From positions 4,718,501 to 4,782,500 of the forward strand of contig NZ_AP024154.1 in assembly GCF_015533855.1 (NCBI RefSeq): a stretch of 64,000 nt of DNA. The letters are read 5' to 3'. The position numbers and the translations under genes are program-made. Positions 7,712 to 17,249 of this stretch are shown one piece after another. The DNA is from Echinicola sp. 20G (GTDB lineage: Bacteria; Bacteroidota; Bacteroidia; Cytophagales; Cyclobacteriaceae). The number at the start of each line of letters is the position of its first letter. The stretch's first letter is position 1. Under the pieces are notes generated by a model. That model saw nothing but the letters and a program-made list of their open reading frames with translations. It was not told the DNA's origin and searched no databases.

Positions 7712-8885
7712 AACCTTGACCATTTTATTTGCGATACTACTTTTATCCTCCTGTAGAGAAGGTGATGATATCGCTCCAGCATTTTACACTTGCGGTTTCA
7801 CCTTTTCAGACAGCAGTGCTGAAAATGAAAATAATGCCAAGTACCAAAACTTAATGGATGAAATAGTTTCCAATGGAGTGGTTGGCATGACCATGTCAGT
7901 TTATCAACCGCAAACTGGAATCTGGATAAGCGCCAGTGGCAAAGCCGACCTGCACAACAATATTGATATGAAACCATGCAACATTTCAAGAGTGGGTTCA
8001 ACGGTAAAAATGTTCACAGCCATCACGGTATTGATGCTGGCACAAGAAGGCAAACTGGACCTGGACGATCCAATTGCTGATTACCTTCAGGCTGATGTAA
8101 TTGGAAGAATTGACAATGCAGACAAAGCTACCATCAGACAACTTCTCCAACATTCTAGCGGGATCTTTAACTATATCCAAAACCTCAAATTCCAAACCGC
8201 TTCCCTTAATGACCTGATCAAGGAGTGGACACCTGATGAATTATTGTCTTATGCTGAGGGCAAAAAGGCTTATTTTGAACCGGGGACAGATGTTAGGTAT
8301 TCCAACACAGGGTATATCTTGCTGGGGATGTTGATAGAGCAATTTGAAGGAAAGCCTTTTTATGAGGTATTTGAAGAGAAAATATTCCAGCCCCTAAATT
8401 TATCGATGACACAATTTGCGGCTAAAGACCCTGTACCTGATGGTATTGTGAGAGGCTATATTGACTTGTACAGCAAGCTTCAGGTGGTGGAGTCTACCTA
8501 TTTCAGCGGTTGGGACTATTTCACGGCTGATGGAGGGCTGATTTCCAACCCCAAGGACTTGAATACCTTCTTTCAAGTCTTAATGGGACAAAAGTTACTC
8601 AATGCCGAATATTTAGATCAAATGCTCACATGGAAAAGCCCTAAAGAGCCGGACCCTGAGTTTTTCCCGATTGCTTATGGCTTAGGGATATTTCGAATCG
8701 AAACTCCTTCGGGGATAGCCTATATGCACAGTGGCGATGCCATAGGGTATTATGCCAATATGCTCTACTTCCCAGATGACTCCACCTCCATCGCCTATGC
8801 TGCCAATAGCAACTATGGAAAAATTGACGAATTTCTCTCTACCAAAGAAGCCATGGAGCATATCATCTCCGAGTTAAAAGACTAA
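7704..8885 (+). CDS. Serine hydrolase lipoprotein, beta-lactamase (class C) fold
   Basis: The ATG at 7704 is chosen because it gives a lipoprotein signal ending LLLSSC; 393 residues. The active site of the PF00144 family is complete: Ser99-x-x-Lys102 in GSTVKMF, YSN in DVRYSNTGY, and HSGD near the C-terminus replacing the KTG triad. Such proteins are D-peptidases or esterases more often than true beta-lactamases, and the HSG form argues for an esterase or peptidase. It is anchored in the envelope and overlaps the preceding barrel gene, in a cluster headed by a LytTR regulator. Confidence 0.88.
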   Translation: MNRTLTILFAILLLSSCREGDDIAPAFYTCGFTFSDSSAENENNAKYQNLMDEIVSNGVVGMTMSVYQPQTGIWISASGKADLHNNIDMKPCNISRVGSTVKMFTAITVLMLAQEGKLDLDDPIADYLQADVIGRIDNADKATIRQLLQHSSGIFNYIQNLKFQTASLNDLIKEWTPDELLSYAEGKKAYFEPGTDVRYSNTGYILLGMLIEQFEGKPFYEVFEEKIFQPLNLSMTQFAAKDPVPDGIVRGYIDLYSKLQVVESTYFSGWDYFTADGGLISNPKDLNTFFQVLMGQKLLNAEYLDQMLTWKSPKEPDPEFFPIAYGLGIFRIETPSGIAYMHSGDAIGYYANMLYFPDDSTSIAYAANSNYGKIDEFLSTKEAMEHIISELKD

Positions 8886-9579
8886 CTTCTGATGGATGAT
8901 TAAACCAATCACCCCTACTTCTTGAACATATTGGATTCTATTTGAAATAATGGGTATTACCTAAATCATGAAATGATAAAAACGATAACATTTAGGATTA
9001 TTGGCCCTTAGGTCCAGAACATTGGCTCGGTTTGCCTAAAAGCAATTGTTATAATTATCAAGCCTCTTTTATTACATTAATTTATTAAAAACCCGGTAAT
9101 TTCATCAATTATAGTATAAAAATGGAATTAATTTTGCTGAGTTATTGTACTATAAATTAAATCTTTACCTGATAAAATCCTTACTCTGGTTTATTGTAAA
9201 AAACCTTTACTGAGAAAACGTCAAAACATTTGAAAATGAACATTTATTCGAAGCGTTTTATTCCCTCAAATCTAAAATTATTCTGTACCCTGGATCGCAT
9301 GAAAGTGCATCCTAACCTTTACTTATTTTTTTAGGCTTTGCCTTAATGTAATATTGAGATAACAAAACCCATTGACTATTGTTAATATAGTTAAAGGAGT
9401 CATTCGAGTCTAAACTCAGTCCATTAGTAATGTTGTCCAGATTAATTTCCTTTTACACTTATCAAACAATTAACACGGTAGTTTCCTGAATTATTAATTA
9501 AAAGTCAATACTCCCTCGTTGATAAATCAGGTTTTGTGGCAGCTATTCAGCACATCATTATATTAAAAATTGAACTTTC
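8886..9579. other. 694-nt AT-rich gene-free stretch
   Basis: No reading frame with protein-like content is seen on either strand. It is AT-rich with short A and T runs and probably holds the promoter of the symporter gene at 9580. No hairpin terminator for the serine-hydrolase gene is evident. I see no RNA gene in it. Confidence 0.5.
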
Positions 9580-11664
9580 ATGTTGAAACATTTATTCACT
9601 TGCTTTTTCTTATTTACGCTTATTCCACTTTCTGCTCAAGAGTTAAACGTTTCTTTGACTACCGGCAACGCTTCTACACTGATCAATGATGGTTATATGG
9701 AGGCATCGGTGCAAGGAGGGAAACCTCCATACACTTATAGGTGGAGCAATCAATCTACACCGCTAGATGCTTCAAAAGCCACTGGATTAGTTGAAGGTGT
9801 TAAATATTCTTTAGAGGTTACCGACAGTGAAGGAAAATCCCAAAAGGTAACGGAAAAAGTAAAATCCCAGTCTGTCACAGAGCATTTTAATGGAGCTTTT
9901 TCCCCTTTGGTAGAGGGCTTGACCACCATCCTGTTTTGGGATCCATTCGAAGCCATTGGAATTTATGATCCAAGGAGTTTTGCTCAAAACAAAGAGGTGG
10001 AAATACCTGGTTGGGAAGCCGGTATGAAAGACAAGTTTACTTTGAAGCAATGGTTGGTGCAGTCAGGTAGCCATGTAAATGAAGGAGAACCAGTAGCCGT
10101 AGTTCTTTCTCAAAACCAAGGAGAATTGAGGGTAAATGCACCTGCTACGGGCATCTTGCAGCCTTTAGTTAAGACTGGAGAGACCATTTACAATGCAGAA
10201 AACAAGGAGGATTTGATTGAAACGGGCGCACATGTATTTGCGAAGGTAAAATACGATAGTCCGGTTGTATTGACCCATCCCAATGGAGATGCACGAACCC
10301 ATCCCATACCATTTATCGTTATCTGGCTGGTTCTTGGAGCCATTTTCTTCACCGTCAAAATGGGTTTTATCAACATCAGGGGTTTTAAGCACGCTATCCA
10401 ATTGGCCTCGGGTAAATTCAATGAGGATGATGCTCCTGGTAAAATAACCCACTTTCAGGCCTTTGCCACAGCGACTTCTGCCACGGTGGGTTTAGGTAAT
10501 ATCGCCGGTGTAGCCATAGCGATTTCCCTTGGCGGAGCTGGAGCCACCTTTTGGATTATTATGGCCGGCTTCCTGGGTATGTCTTCCAAGTTTGTAGAAT
10601 GCCTACTTGGTCTAAAGTACAGGACCATTGCTGACAATGGCAATATTTTTGGCGGCCCCATGAATTACCTTCGCTATGGACTGGAAAAAAGAAACCTTAA
10701 GTCCTTGGGTAAATTCCTTGCTGCCTTCTTTGCCGTGCTTTGTGTAGGATTTTCATTCGGGGGTGGAAACATGTTTCAGGCTAACCAGTCCTATGAAATT
10801 TTATCCAATCAATTTCCTGTTTTGGAAGGTTTGGGCTTTTGGGTAGGTGTAGTACTAGCCATCTTGGTGGGTATTGTGATCATTGGCGGAATTGATAGCA
10901 TTGCCAAGGTAACGGAGAAAATTGTTCCTTTTATGGCAGGTCTCTATATTTTTGGTGCCTTGGTAGTGATCTTAGTCAATATTGGTAATATTGGACAAGC
11001 ATTTTCTGCTATTTGGGATGGCGCTTTCAACCCTTCTGCCCTCAAAGGTGGTTTTATTGGTGTTTTGGTAATCGGTTTCCAAAGAGGGGTATTTTCCAAT
11101 GAAGCAGGTGTTGGTTCTGCTGCGATTGCCCATAGCCCTGTGAAGACAAACCATCCTCCATCTGAAGGCTTCGTAGGACTATTAGAACCTTTTGTGGACA
11201 CCATAGTGGTATGTACCCTGACAGCATTGGTCATCATTTTCACCGGAAAACATGAAGTGGAAGGTTTGGGAGGAGTAGCCCTAACATCTGAAGCCTTTGC
11301 CAGTGTCATCTCTTGGTTTCCCTACCTATTGGCCGTTGCGGTATTTTTATTTGCGTTCTCCTCCATGGTCTCGTGGTCCTATTATGGCTTAAGAGCTTGG
11401 ACCTACCTGTTTGGGAATAGCAAAAAGTCAGAATTAGCTTATAAATTGGTATTTGTTATTTTTGTGGTAGTTGGAGCCTCGGTCAGCTTGGGGGCTGTGC
11501 TAGACTTCTCCGATATGATGATTTTGTCCATGTCATTTCCTAATATCATCGGACTTTACATCATGAGTGGTGAGGTCAGAAAGGATATGCAAAATTACCT
11601 GAAAAAATTAAAAAAAGGAGAACTGTTTTCAAGTCAGAAGAATCAGGATAAAGTAACTGCCTAA
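9580..11664 (+). CDS. Sodium:alanine-type (AGCS) symporter with periplasmic N-terminal domains
   Basis: This 694-residue protein is longer than the usual 450-550 residues of AGCS carriers (PF01235). It starts with a signal peptide (cleaved after LSAQ), then an SprB-like repeat (about 22-90, with PPYTYRWSNQS), then a region about 140-220 like a biotinyl/lipoyl barrel (DKFTLKQWLVQSGSHVNEGE, VNAPATGILQPLVKTGE) that lacks the attachment lysine. The carrier part begins near residue 245 with HPIPFIVIWL and contains the family signature GLGNIAGVAIAISLGG and VGSAAIAHSPVKT. It should import a small amino acid with Na+. The front domains may bind substrate or couple the carrier to the cell wall; this is inference. 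Confidence 0.9.
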   Translation: MLKHLFTCFFLFTLIPLSAQELNVSLTTGNASTLINDGYMEASVQGGKPPYTYRWSNQSTPLDASKATGLVEGVKYSLEVTDSEGKSQKVTEKVKSQSVTEHFNGAFSPLVEGLTTILFWDPFEAIGIYDPRSFAQNKEVEIPGWEAGMKDKFTLKQWLVQSGSHVNEGEPVAVVLSQNQGELRVNAPATGILQPLVKTGETIYNAENKEDLIETGAHVFAKVKYDSPVVLTHPNGDARTHPIPFIVIWLVLGAIFFTVKMGFINIRGFKHAIQLASGKFNEDDAPGKITHFQAFATATSATVGLGNIAGVAIAISLGGAGATFWIIMAGFLGMSSKFVECLLGLKYRTIADNGNIFGGPMNYLRYGLEKRNLKSLGKFLAAFFAVLCVGFSFGGGNMFQANQSYEILSNQFPVLEGLGFWVGVVLAILVGIVIIGGIDSIAKVTEKIVPFMAGLYIFGALVVILVNIGNIGQAFSAIWDGAFNPSALKGGFIGVLVIGFQRGVFSNEAGVGSAAIAHSPVKTNHPPSEGFVGLLEPFVDTIVVCTLTALVIIFTGKHEVEGLGGVALTSEAFASVISWFPYLLAVAVFLFAFSSMVSWSYYGLRAWTYLFGNSKKSELAYKLVFVIFVVVGASVSLGAVLDFSDMMILSMSFPNIIGLYIMSGEVRKDMQNYLKKLKKGELFSSQKNQDKVTA

Positions 11665-11875
11665 GAATATATTGTTCAAAATCCCCAAACTACTTCGCTC
11701 TAGCCATTTCTTGAAACGGCCAGTTTATTTGGTATCTTGGATTATGGTACAATCCTAGTGATTAAAAGTCATTAAAAAACATAATAGCATGTGAAGGGAT
11801 TTGGAAACAATGTTCATTGCATCTGTGGTTTTATCGAACTACCTTCATGGTTCAAAACATTCTTAAGGAATTATA

Positions 11876-12640
11876 ATGTCAATAACTTCAGCATCAGAAT
11901 TAATCGGAATGCAAGAAATCAGTGAGGTTGTAGCCACTACGCTCAAACTGATGCGGGAGCATACCAAAGTGGGTATGTCCACCAGAGAGTTGGACGAATT
12001 TGGAGGCAGTATTTTAAAAAGCTTCGGAGCAAAGTCAGCACCATTAGAAACCTATGGATTTCCAGGTTATACCTGTATCAGCCTGAACAATGAGGCTGCC
12101 CATGGAATCCCCTCAACCCAAAAAATAATTCAAGAAGGTGACTTGATCAACATCGATGTTTCTGCTGAGCTCAACGGTTTTTGGTCTGACAATGGAGGTT
12201 CATTTGTGATTGGGAAAGACATTTACTTCCATCAACCTTTGGTAGATGCTTCCAAAGAGATTTTACATAAAGCCATTCACCAAATCAAAGGAGGTGTTAA
12301 GATTGCAGATATTGGCTACCTTATAGAAACCGAAGCGAAAAAGTCAGGTTATAGCGTTCTCAAGAATTTAGCGGGACATGGAGTGGGCAGAAGCCTCCAT
12401 GAAAAACCAGACAATATTTTAAACTATAGGGTCAAGGGGAATAAAGAAAGGTTCCAAAAAAATACTACAGTGGCCATTGAAACATTTATTGCTACCCATT
12501 CGACCCAAGCGGTAGAACTATCTGACGGATGGACATTGGTGGGAAACAGAGGAGGATTTGTTACCCAACACGAGCACACCATATTGATCACCGATGAAAC
12601 TCCTGTAATTCTCACCGCGTCCAATGGCATCTGGAATTGA
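11876..12640 (+). CDS. map: Type I methionine aminopeptidase
   Basis: The protein has 254 residues and the complete pita-bread metal site: Asp94 (NIDVSAEL), Asp105 (WSDNGG), His168 (GHGVGRSLHE), Glu202 (VAIETF) and Glu233 (QHEHT), with substrate-contacting His77 (AAHGIP) and His175. It removes the initiator methionine from new proteins in the cytosol. The text GFPGYTCISLNNEAAHGIP differs from the usual bacterial SVNEVVCHGIP, so this is probably a second, divergent Map rather than the copy found near ribosomal protein genes. It stands alone between the symporter and the glycoside hydrolases. Confidence 0.88.
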   Translation: MSITSASELIGMQEISEVVATTLKLMREHTKVGMSTRELDEFGGSILKSFGAKSAPLETYGFPGYTCISLNNEAAHGIPSTQKIIQEGDLINIDVSAELNGFWSDNGGSFVIGKDIYFHQPLVDASKEILHKAIHQIKGGVKIADIGYLIETEAKKSGYSVLKNLAGHGVGRSLHEKPDNILNYRVKGNKERFQKNTTVAIETFIATHSTQAVELSDGWTLVGNRGGFVTQHEHTILITDETPVILTASNGIWN

Positions 12641-12750
12641 ACATACCACTTTGGTCCAAAACAAAAAATAGATCAATATATAGCGTTCATCTCTTCTGGT
12701 TTCAGCATTTTTAAGTAATATCGCAACTAGTAATAAAATTAAACTAGAAG

Positions 12751-14073
12751 ATGCTTTTTAAGAAAATAACTATTCTTTTTTCGTTTGTTTTGTGTTTCAC
12801 ATTGAGCAATCTTGTCCATGCCCAGGAAGAAGAAATACTGAACCTCAACAAGCCGGAAAGGGAACAGTGGTTTACGGATTTAGGCTTTGGGATGTTTATC
12901 CATTGGAGCATGGATGTGCAGCTCGGAATGGTCATCAGCCACAGCATGGTGGGAGCCTCAGATGACTACCTCAACAGGTATGTCAATGAGCTGCCCAAAA
13001 CTTTCAATCCCATTAATTTTGATGCCAAACAATGGGCCAATGCGGCGAAGTTGGCCGGAATGAAGTATGTCGTCTTTACTACTAAGCACCACAATGGCTA
13101 TTGTATGTATGATACCGAAACAACTGATTTTGGCATCATGAACAGCCCATATGGTCAAGATGTAACTAAAATGATTGTAGAAGCCTGTCGAGAGGCTGGC
13201 CTGGCTGTCGGGCTATACTTCTCTCCCGACGACTTTTACTTTTTGTACCAGCAAGGAACCCTTATTTCAAGGGTGAGAAAAGAAGCCCTTGCCAGTGGAA
13301 ACCCTGAGCTCAACGACTATGTAAAAAGACAAATGAAGGAGCTCATGACTAACTATGGGGACATAGATATTGTCTTTTTGGATGGGATGGAACAATTTGC
13401 CAAAACAGAATTGGCAAAAGTTTGTTGGGAGATCAATCCTAACGTGGTGGTTACCAGAGGAGCTATTTTCACGCCAGAACAAGAATCTCCCGAAAGCCCT
13501 ATCCCTTCTCCATGGGAAGCTTGCTACACCTTTGGTGACCAGTGGCAATACCGACCCACCAATGAAAACTACAAAACAGCCAAAGATGCCATCTTAAAAT
13601 TGATCGACATCAAAGCTAAGGGGGGTAACTTACTTCTTAACTTTGGCCCTGACGCCTTGGGTAACTTTCCACCAGAGCAATTGGGAGTACTCAATGAAAT
13701 CTCACTTTGGATGTTTATCAATCAAGAGGTATTCGATGAAACCATCCCCCATCATATCATCAAAGAAGATAACATGTGGTTTTTGACTTCAAAAGACAAA
13801 AAAACTGCCTATATTATTATCAATGAGGACAAATGGAAGTTTGGTGAACGCAAGAACTTCAGCATTAAAGCATTTAAATCAACTGATAGAAGTGAAATTT
13901 CTGTGTTGGGTCATAATGGAAAAGTACTGGAGTATCAAAAAGAGGCAACCCCTACTCCAACTGTAAATCAAACAGGAAACGAAATGAACATTTCAGTTAC
14001 CCGTTCCCAAAGAATTTATAACGACCGCCAATGGCGTAACCCTGTGGTCGTCAAAGTGACTGCAATTCAGTAG
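12751..14073 (+). CDS. Secreted GH29-like alpha-L-fucosidase
   Basis: This 440-residue protein has a signal peptide (cleaved after VHAQ) and a GH29 catalytic barrel: WFTDLGFGMFIHWS near residue 36, VVFTTKHHNGYCMYDTE near 107, VGLYFSPDD near 152, and IDIVFLDGME, where Asp211 fits the nucleophile of WFDG. A beta-sandwich follows from about 335. It should remove terminal alpha-L-fucose or a related sugar from glycans in the periplasm. The WFDG motif is changed to FLDG, so specificity may differ. The next gene, 93 nt on, is another secreted glycoside hydrolase. Confidence 0.85.
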   Translation: MLFKKITILFSFVLCFTLSNLVHAQEEEILNLNKPEREQWFTDLGFGMFIHWSMDVQLGMVISHSMVGASDDYLNRYVNELPKTFNPINFDAKQWANAAKLAGMKYVVFTTKHHNGYCMYDTETTDFGIMNSPYGQDVTKMIVEACREAGLAVGLYFSPDDFYFLYQQGTLISRVRKEALASGNPELNDYVKRQMKELMTNYGDIDIVFLDGMEQFAKTELAKVCWEINPNVVVTRGAIFTPEQESPESPIPSPWEACYTFGDQWQYRPTNENYKTAKDAILKLIDIKAKGGNLLLNFGPDALGNFPPEQLGVLNEISLWMFINQEVFDETIPHHIIKEDNMWFLTSKDKKTAYIIINEDKWKFGERKNFSIKAFKSTDRSEISVLGHNGKVLEYQKEATPTPTVNQTGNEMNISVTRSQRIYNDRQWRNPVVVKVTAIQ

Positions 14074-14166
14074 GCCGATTGGTATAAAACCGACAAAGAT
14101 TGGCCCGGTACTCCACAGGAGTTAAGTGTTTAATCAGTAGTTGGAAAATACCCAAAGGAAGCCTTC

Positions 14167-15588
14167 ATGAAAACCATATTTCAGTACTACTCAAAAAGTA
14201 AAAAAGCCTCAAAAAAACACAAGAAAAATAATACCAAGCTGCTTCAATCAAGCTTAATTGCCTTACTCTACCTAGCACTTTTGTGTCCCGCTTTTGGTCA
14301 ATTAAGCGTAAGCGAGAACGGTCGATATTTGGTAAAACAGGATGGCAAACCTTTCTTTTGGCTGGGAGATACTGCCTGGGGCCTTTTTCAAAAGCTTGAC
14401 CGGGAAGAGGTAGATTTTTACTTAAAGGAAAGAGCTGAGCAAGGATATTCGGTCATCCATGCCGCTGCAGTTCACAAAAACCCTTTTATTGTTCCTGAGC
14501 TCGAAAACAGTTATGGTGATAAGGCATTTGCAAATGAAGCCTTAATGAAACCAGCCATCACTGAAGGTAACGATCCTGAAGACAGCAATGCCTATGATTA
14601 CTGGGATCATGTGGACTACATCATCGACAAAGCGGAAGAACATGGTCTCACCTTGGTATTCTTGCCTTTATTTGGGATGACAGAAGGTGATGCATACAAC
14701 CTTATCACTCCAGGCAATGCTTATCAATATGGTACATTCTTGGGCAAACGCTATCAGCATAAAGGCAACCTCATCTGGTGCATGGGAGGAGATGTACTTG
14801 CCGAAAGTCCCACCCAAAAGGCTATATGGAATTTACTGGCCAGAGGTATCACCGAGGGTATTGCCCAATCGGAAGATTACTCCCAAACCTTGATGACTTA
14901 CCACGTTCGGGGAGGCCATTCTTCTTCTGACTATTTTGAAAATGCTCCTTGGATAGACTTCCATATGATTCAGACTTGGGACTCCTACACCAAAATTTAC
15001 GGGATAGTAAGCAATGACTACAATCATAAAATCACCAAACCGGTATTGCATGGAGAAGGTGCATATGAAGATGGACCGGAATATCCAACCAAGCCCATTA
15101 CGCCCCATAAAATAAGAAAACAAGCCTATTGGGCTACTTTTGCGGGTGGAATGCACACTTATGGAAACACTAATATTTGGAGCTTTGGATCCAACCCTAA
15201 GTATTTTACCGAAGATTGGAAGGAAGCACTTCTTTCTGAAGGCGCCCAAAGTATGTTCATCTATCAGGCATTTTTCCAATCTATAAACTGGTGGGACTTT
15301 ATACCAGACCAATCTGTCTTCCTTGAAGGAAAAGGAGATGGAGACCATTTAAATGTAGCCATGCAATCAGAAAGCAACCAACAGCTTTTAGTTTATTTTC
15401 CTGAGCCTGCTGAAGTAATCCTTGACCTTAAAATATTCAAAGGGGAGAAAGATATCTTTATCAAATGGTTTGATCCGAAAACAGGAAAAGAGATCAAACC
15501 TACTAAAGAGAAAAACAAAGGGACATTAAGCATCAAAACCCCAAATGAAATGGAAGATGCCTTGCTTTTATTAAGCTCTCGCAAATAG
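14167..15588 (+). CDS. Secreted apiosidase-like glycoside hydrolase (DUF4038, GH140-type)
   Basis: The 473-residue protein carries a signal peptide with an unusually long basic front (about 25 residues before the hydrophobic core), cleaved after AFGQ. The barrel domain (DUF4038/PF13204) starts with LSVSENGRYLVKQDGKPFFW and LGDTAWGLF. The candidate catalytic residues are Asp209 (MGGDVLAE) and Glu297 (LHGEGAYED). The C-terminal 90 residues match the putative collagen-binding domain (PF12904) that usually accompanies it. GH140 enzymes remove apiose side chains of rhamnogalacturonan II; other members have unknown targets. It likely acts with the GH29 gene just upstream. Confidence 0.85.
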   Translation: MKTIFQYYSKSKKASKKHKKNNTKLLQSSLIALLYLALLCPAFGQLSVSENGRYLVKQDGKPFFWLGDTAWGLFQKLDREEVDFYLKERAEQGYSVIHAAAVHKNPFIVPELENSYGDKAFANEALMKPAITEGNDPEDSNAYDYWDHVDYIIDKAEEHGLTLVFLPLFGMTEGDAYNLITPGNAYQYGTFLGKRYQHKGNLIWCMGGDVLAESPTQKAIWNLLARGITEGIAQSEDYSQTLMTYHVRGGHSSSDYFENAPWIDFHMIQTWDSYTKIYGIVSNDYNHKITKPVLHGEGAYEDGPEYPTKPITPHKIRKQAYWATFAGGMHTYGNTNIWSFGSNPKYFTEDWKEALLSEGAQSMFIYQAFFQSINWWDFIPDQSVFLEGKGDGDHLNVAMQSESNQQLLVYFPEPAEVILDLKIFKGEKDIFIKWFDPKTGKEIKPTKEKNKGTLSIKTPNEMEDALLLLSSRK

Positions 15589-15947
15589 GTTTTTACCATT
15601 AGGTTCAAAATAATACTCCAAAAGGACTCTAGCAATCTTGCAAACTATTGATAAAATCATAGGATAGTTATTTTGGAACGAAATGAAGGAAGGGTAATGC
15701 CTCTTAAAATGAATAAGCGCAAGCATTGGTTTAATCAACTTAAATTGCCTTTACCAATCAGAAGCAAATGATCAAACATCAAAAAGTATGGGTCATTTAA
15801 TTACTTCAAAAACAAACCAGGTACTGCTTTTTCATCAAACGGATTTTATTCAAAAAATAAACCCTAAAAAGAAAACTTTTGAGTGGCAATTATCGTTTTC
15901 CTACAAAACCTATAGACTAAAAGTTTAACCAAAAAAACCATTATATT
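15589..15947. other. 359-nt gene-free stretch
   Basis: No reading frame of interest, no T-tailed hairpin and no RNA gene were seen. It probably contains the promoter and leader of the peroxiredoxin gene at 15948. Confidence 0.4.
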
Positions 15948-16583
15948 ATGTCATTAAGATTAGGAGATACCGCACCGGATTTCACTGCTGATAGTACAGC
16001 TGGTAAAATCAACTTTTATGAATACCTAGGGGATAGCTGGGGAATTCTCTTCTCCCACCCTGCAGATTATACTCCTGTATGCACCACCGAATTGGGAACA
16101 GCTGCTAAGCTAAAAGGGGATTTTGAAAAGAGAAATGTCAAAATGATTGCCTTGAGCGTGGATGGGCTGGAAAGTCACAAGGGCTGGGTAAATGATATCA
16201 ATGAAACCCAACAGACAGAAGTAAACTACCCTATCATCGCTGATGAAGACAGAAAGGTATCTGAACTCTATGATATGATCCACCCCAATGCGAATGAGAA
16301 ATTGACCGTAAGGTCGGTGTTTATCATTGGGCCAGATAAAAAGATCAAATTGATCATTACCTATCCAGCCAGTACAGGAAGAAACTTCAATGAACTGTTA
16401 AGGGTGATTGATTCATTGCAGCTGACCGCTAATTATTCAGTGGCCACGCCTGCCAACTGGCAGCATGGTGAAGATGTGGTCATTGCACCGGCCATCGCCA
16501 ATGAGGATATCCCTGCCAAGTTCCCAAAAGGACATAAAGAAATCAAGCCTTATTTGAGAACAACTCCTCAGCCTAACCTGTAG
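15948..16583 (+). CDS. 1-Cys peroxiredoxin (Prx6 type)
   Basis: The 211-residue protein has the peroxidatic site HPADYTPVCTTELG with Cys45. It contains the Prx6-type C-terminal domain (PF10417), seen in ATPANWQHGEDVVIAPA and the end KGHKEIKPYLRTT. No resolving cysteine is present, since Cys45 is the only cysteine, so it is a 1-Cys enzyme that reduces hydrogen peroxide or organic hydroperoxides with an outside thiol. It is cytosolic. The gene is monocistronic, with 359 nt upstream and a strong terminator behind it. Confidence 0.93.
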   Translation: MSLRLGDTAPDFTADSTAGKINFYEYLGDSWGILFSHPADYTPVCTTELGTAAKLKGDFEKRNVKMIALSVDGLESHKGWVNDINETQQTEVNYPIIADEDRKVSELYDMIHPNANEKLTVRSVFIIGPDKKIKLIITYPASTGRNFNELLRVIDSLQLTANYSVATPANWQHGEDVVIAPAIANEDIPAKFPKGHKEIKPYLRTTPQPNL

Positions 16584-16603
16584 ATAATAAGAAAGTCTTA
16601 ATT

Positions 16604-16644
16604 AAGCCCTTGGAATTGTGTTTCCAAGGGCTTTTCATTTTTTT
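16604..16644 (+). terminator. Rho-independent terminator of the peroxiredoxin gene
   Basis: The perfect 12-bp stem AAGCCCTTGGAA / TTCCAAGGGCTT with a 6-nt loop is followed by a T-rich tail, starting 20 nt after the stop. Confidence 0.9.
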
Positions 16645-16790
16645 CGTTTTGCATTCCAGCTATATTTGACAAAAACTAAGTCATCGAGCAGGCATCTTTT
16701 TAGATTTAATATAATCCAGCCTTAATTGCTCCTAGCACTTTTAAACCAGCAAATACATTTTTATATTACCACAAACCAAACCCAATTATA

Positions 16791-17204
16791 ATGAAAAAAG
16801 TAACCGGAATAGGAGGCATCTTTTTCAAATGCCAAGACCCTGATAAGATGAAAGAATGGTATGCCAAAAACCTGGGCATGAATACCGACAAGTATGGAAC
16901 CACTTTTGAGTGGCGCCAGAGTGACCATCCTGATAAAAAAGGCTTTTCCCAGTGGAGTCCATTTTCTGATCAAACCACCTACTTTCAGCCTTCACAAAAG
17001 GAATTTATGATCAATTACCGGGTGGAGAATTTAGAAGAATTGCTCAAAGAGCTCAAAAAGGAAGGGGTGACCATCACAGATGAAATCGAAACTTACGAAT
17101 ATGGAAAGTTCATCCATATCATGGATCCAGAAGGAAATAAAATTGAACTTTGGGAACCTAACGATGAGGAATATGATAAAATCCTTGAAGTAAGGACAAA
17201 ATAA
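16791..17204 (+). CDS. VOC-family (glyoxalase-fold) protein
   Basis: This 137-residue protein is one VOC unit pair: GIFFKCQDPDKMKEWYAKNLG at the start, the middle segment FMINYRVENLEELLKELKKEG, and the end IMDPEGNKIELWEPND, where the Glu is a likely metal ligand. It is cytosolic. The family includes glyoxalase I, dioxygenases and antibiotic-binding proteins; the close relatives in Bacteroidota have no assigned reaction. It has its own terminator shared with the convergent gene at 17250. Confidence 0.88.
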   Translation: MKKVTGIGGIFFKCQDPDKMKEWYAKNLGMNTDKYGTTFEWRQSDHPDKKGFSQWSPFSDQTTYFQPSQKEFMINYRVENLEELLKELKKEGVTITDEIETYEYGKFIHIMDPEGNKIELWEPNDEEYDKILEVRTK

Positions 17205-17208
17205 ATAA

Positions 17209-17249
17209 TCAGAACAAAGGCCAGCTCGATAAGCTGGCCTTTGTTCTGA
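17209..17249. terminator. Bidirectional terminator between convergent genes
   Basis: A perfect 18-bp stem with a 5-nt loop (arms beginning TCAGAACAAAGGCC and ending GGCCTTTGTTCTGA) lies between the VOC gene and the minus-strand barrel gene and can serve both strands. Confidence 0.85.

Noticed and set aside
10944..11309. 121-residue minus-strand frame in the symporter gene
   Set aside because: Antisense shadow of transmembrane helices with known family motifs.
14833..15348. 171-residue minus-strand frame inside the GH140-like gene
   Set aside because: Fully inside a gene with clear motifs in the sense frame; no recognisable domain in the antisense frame.
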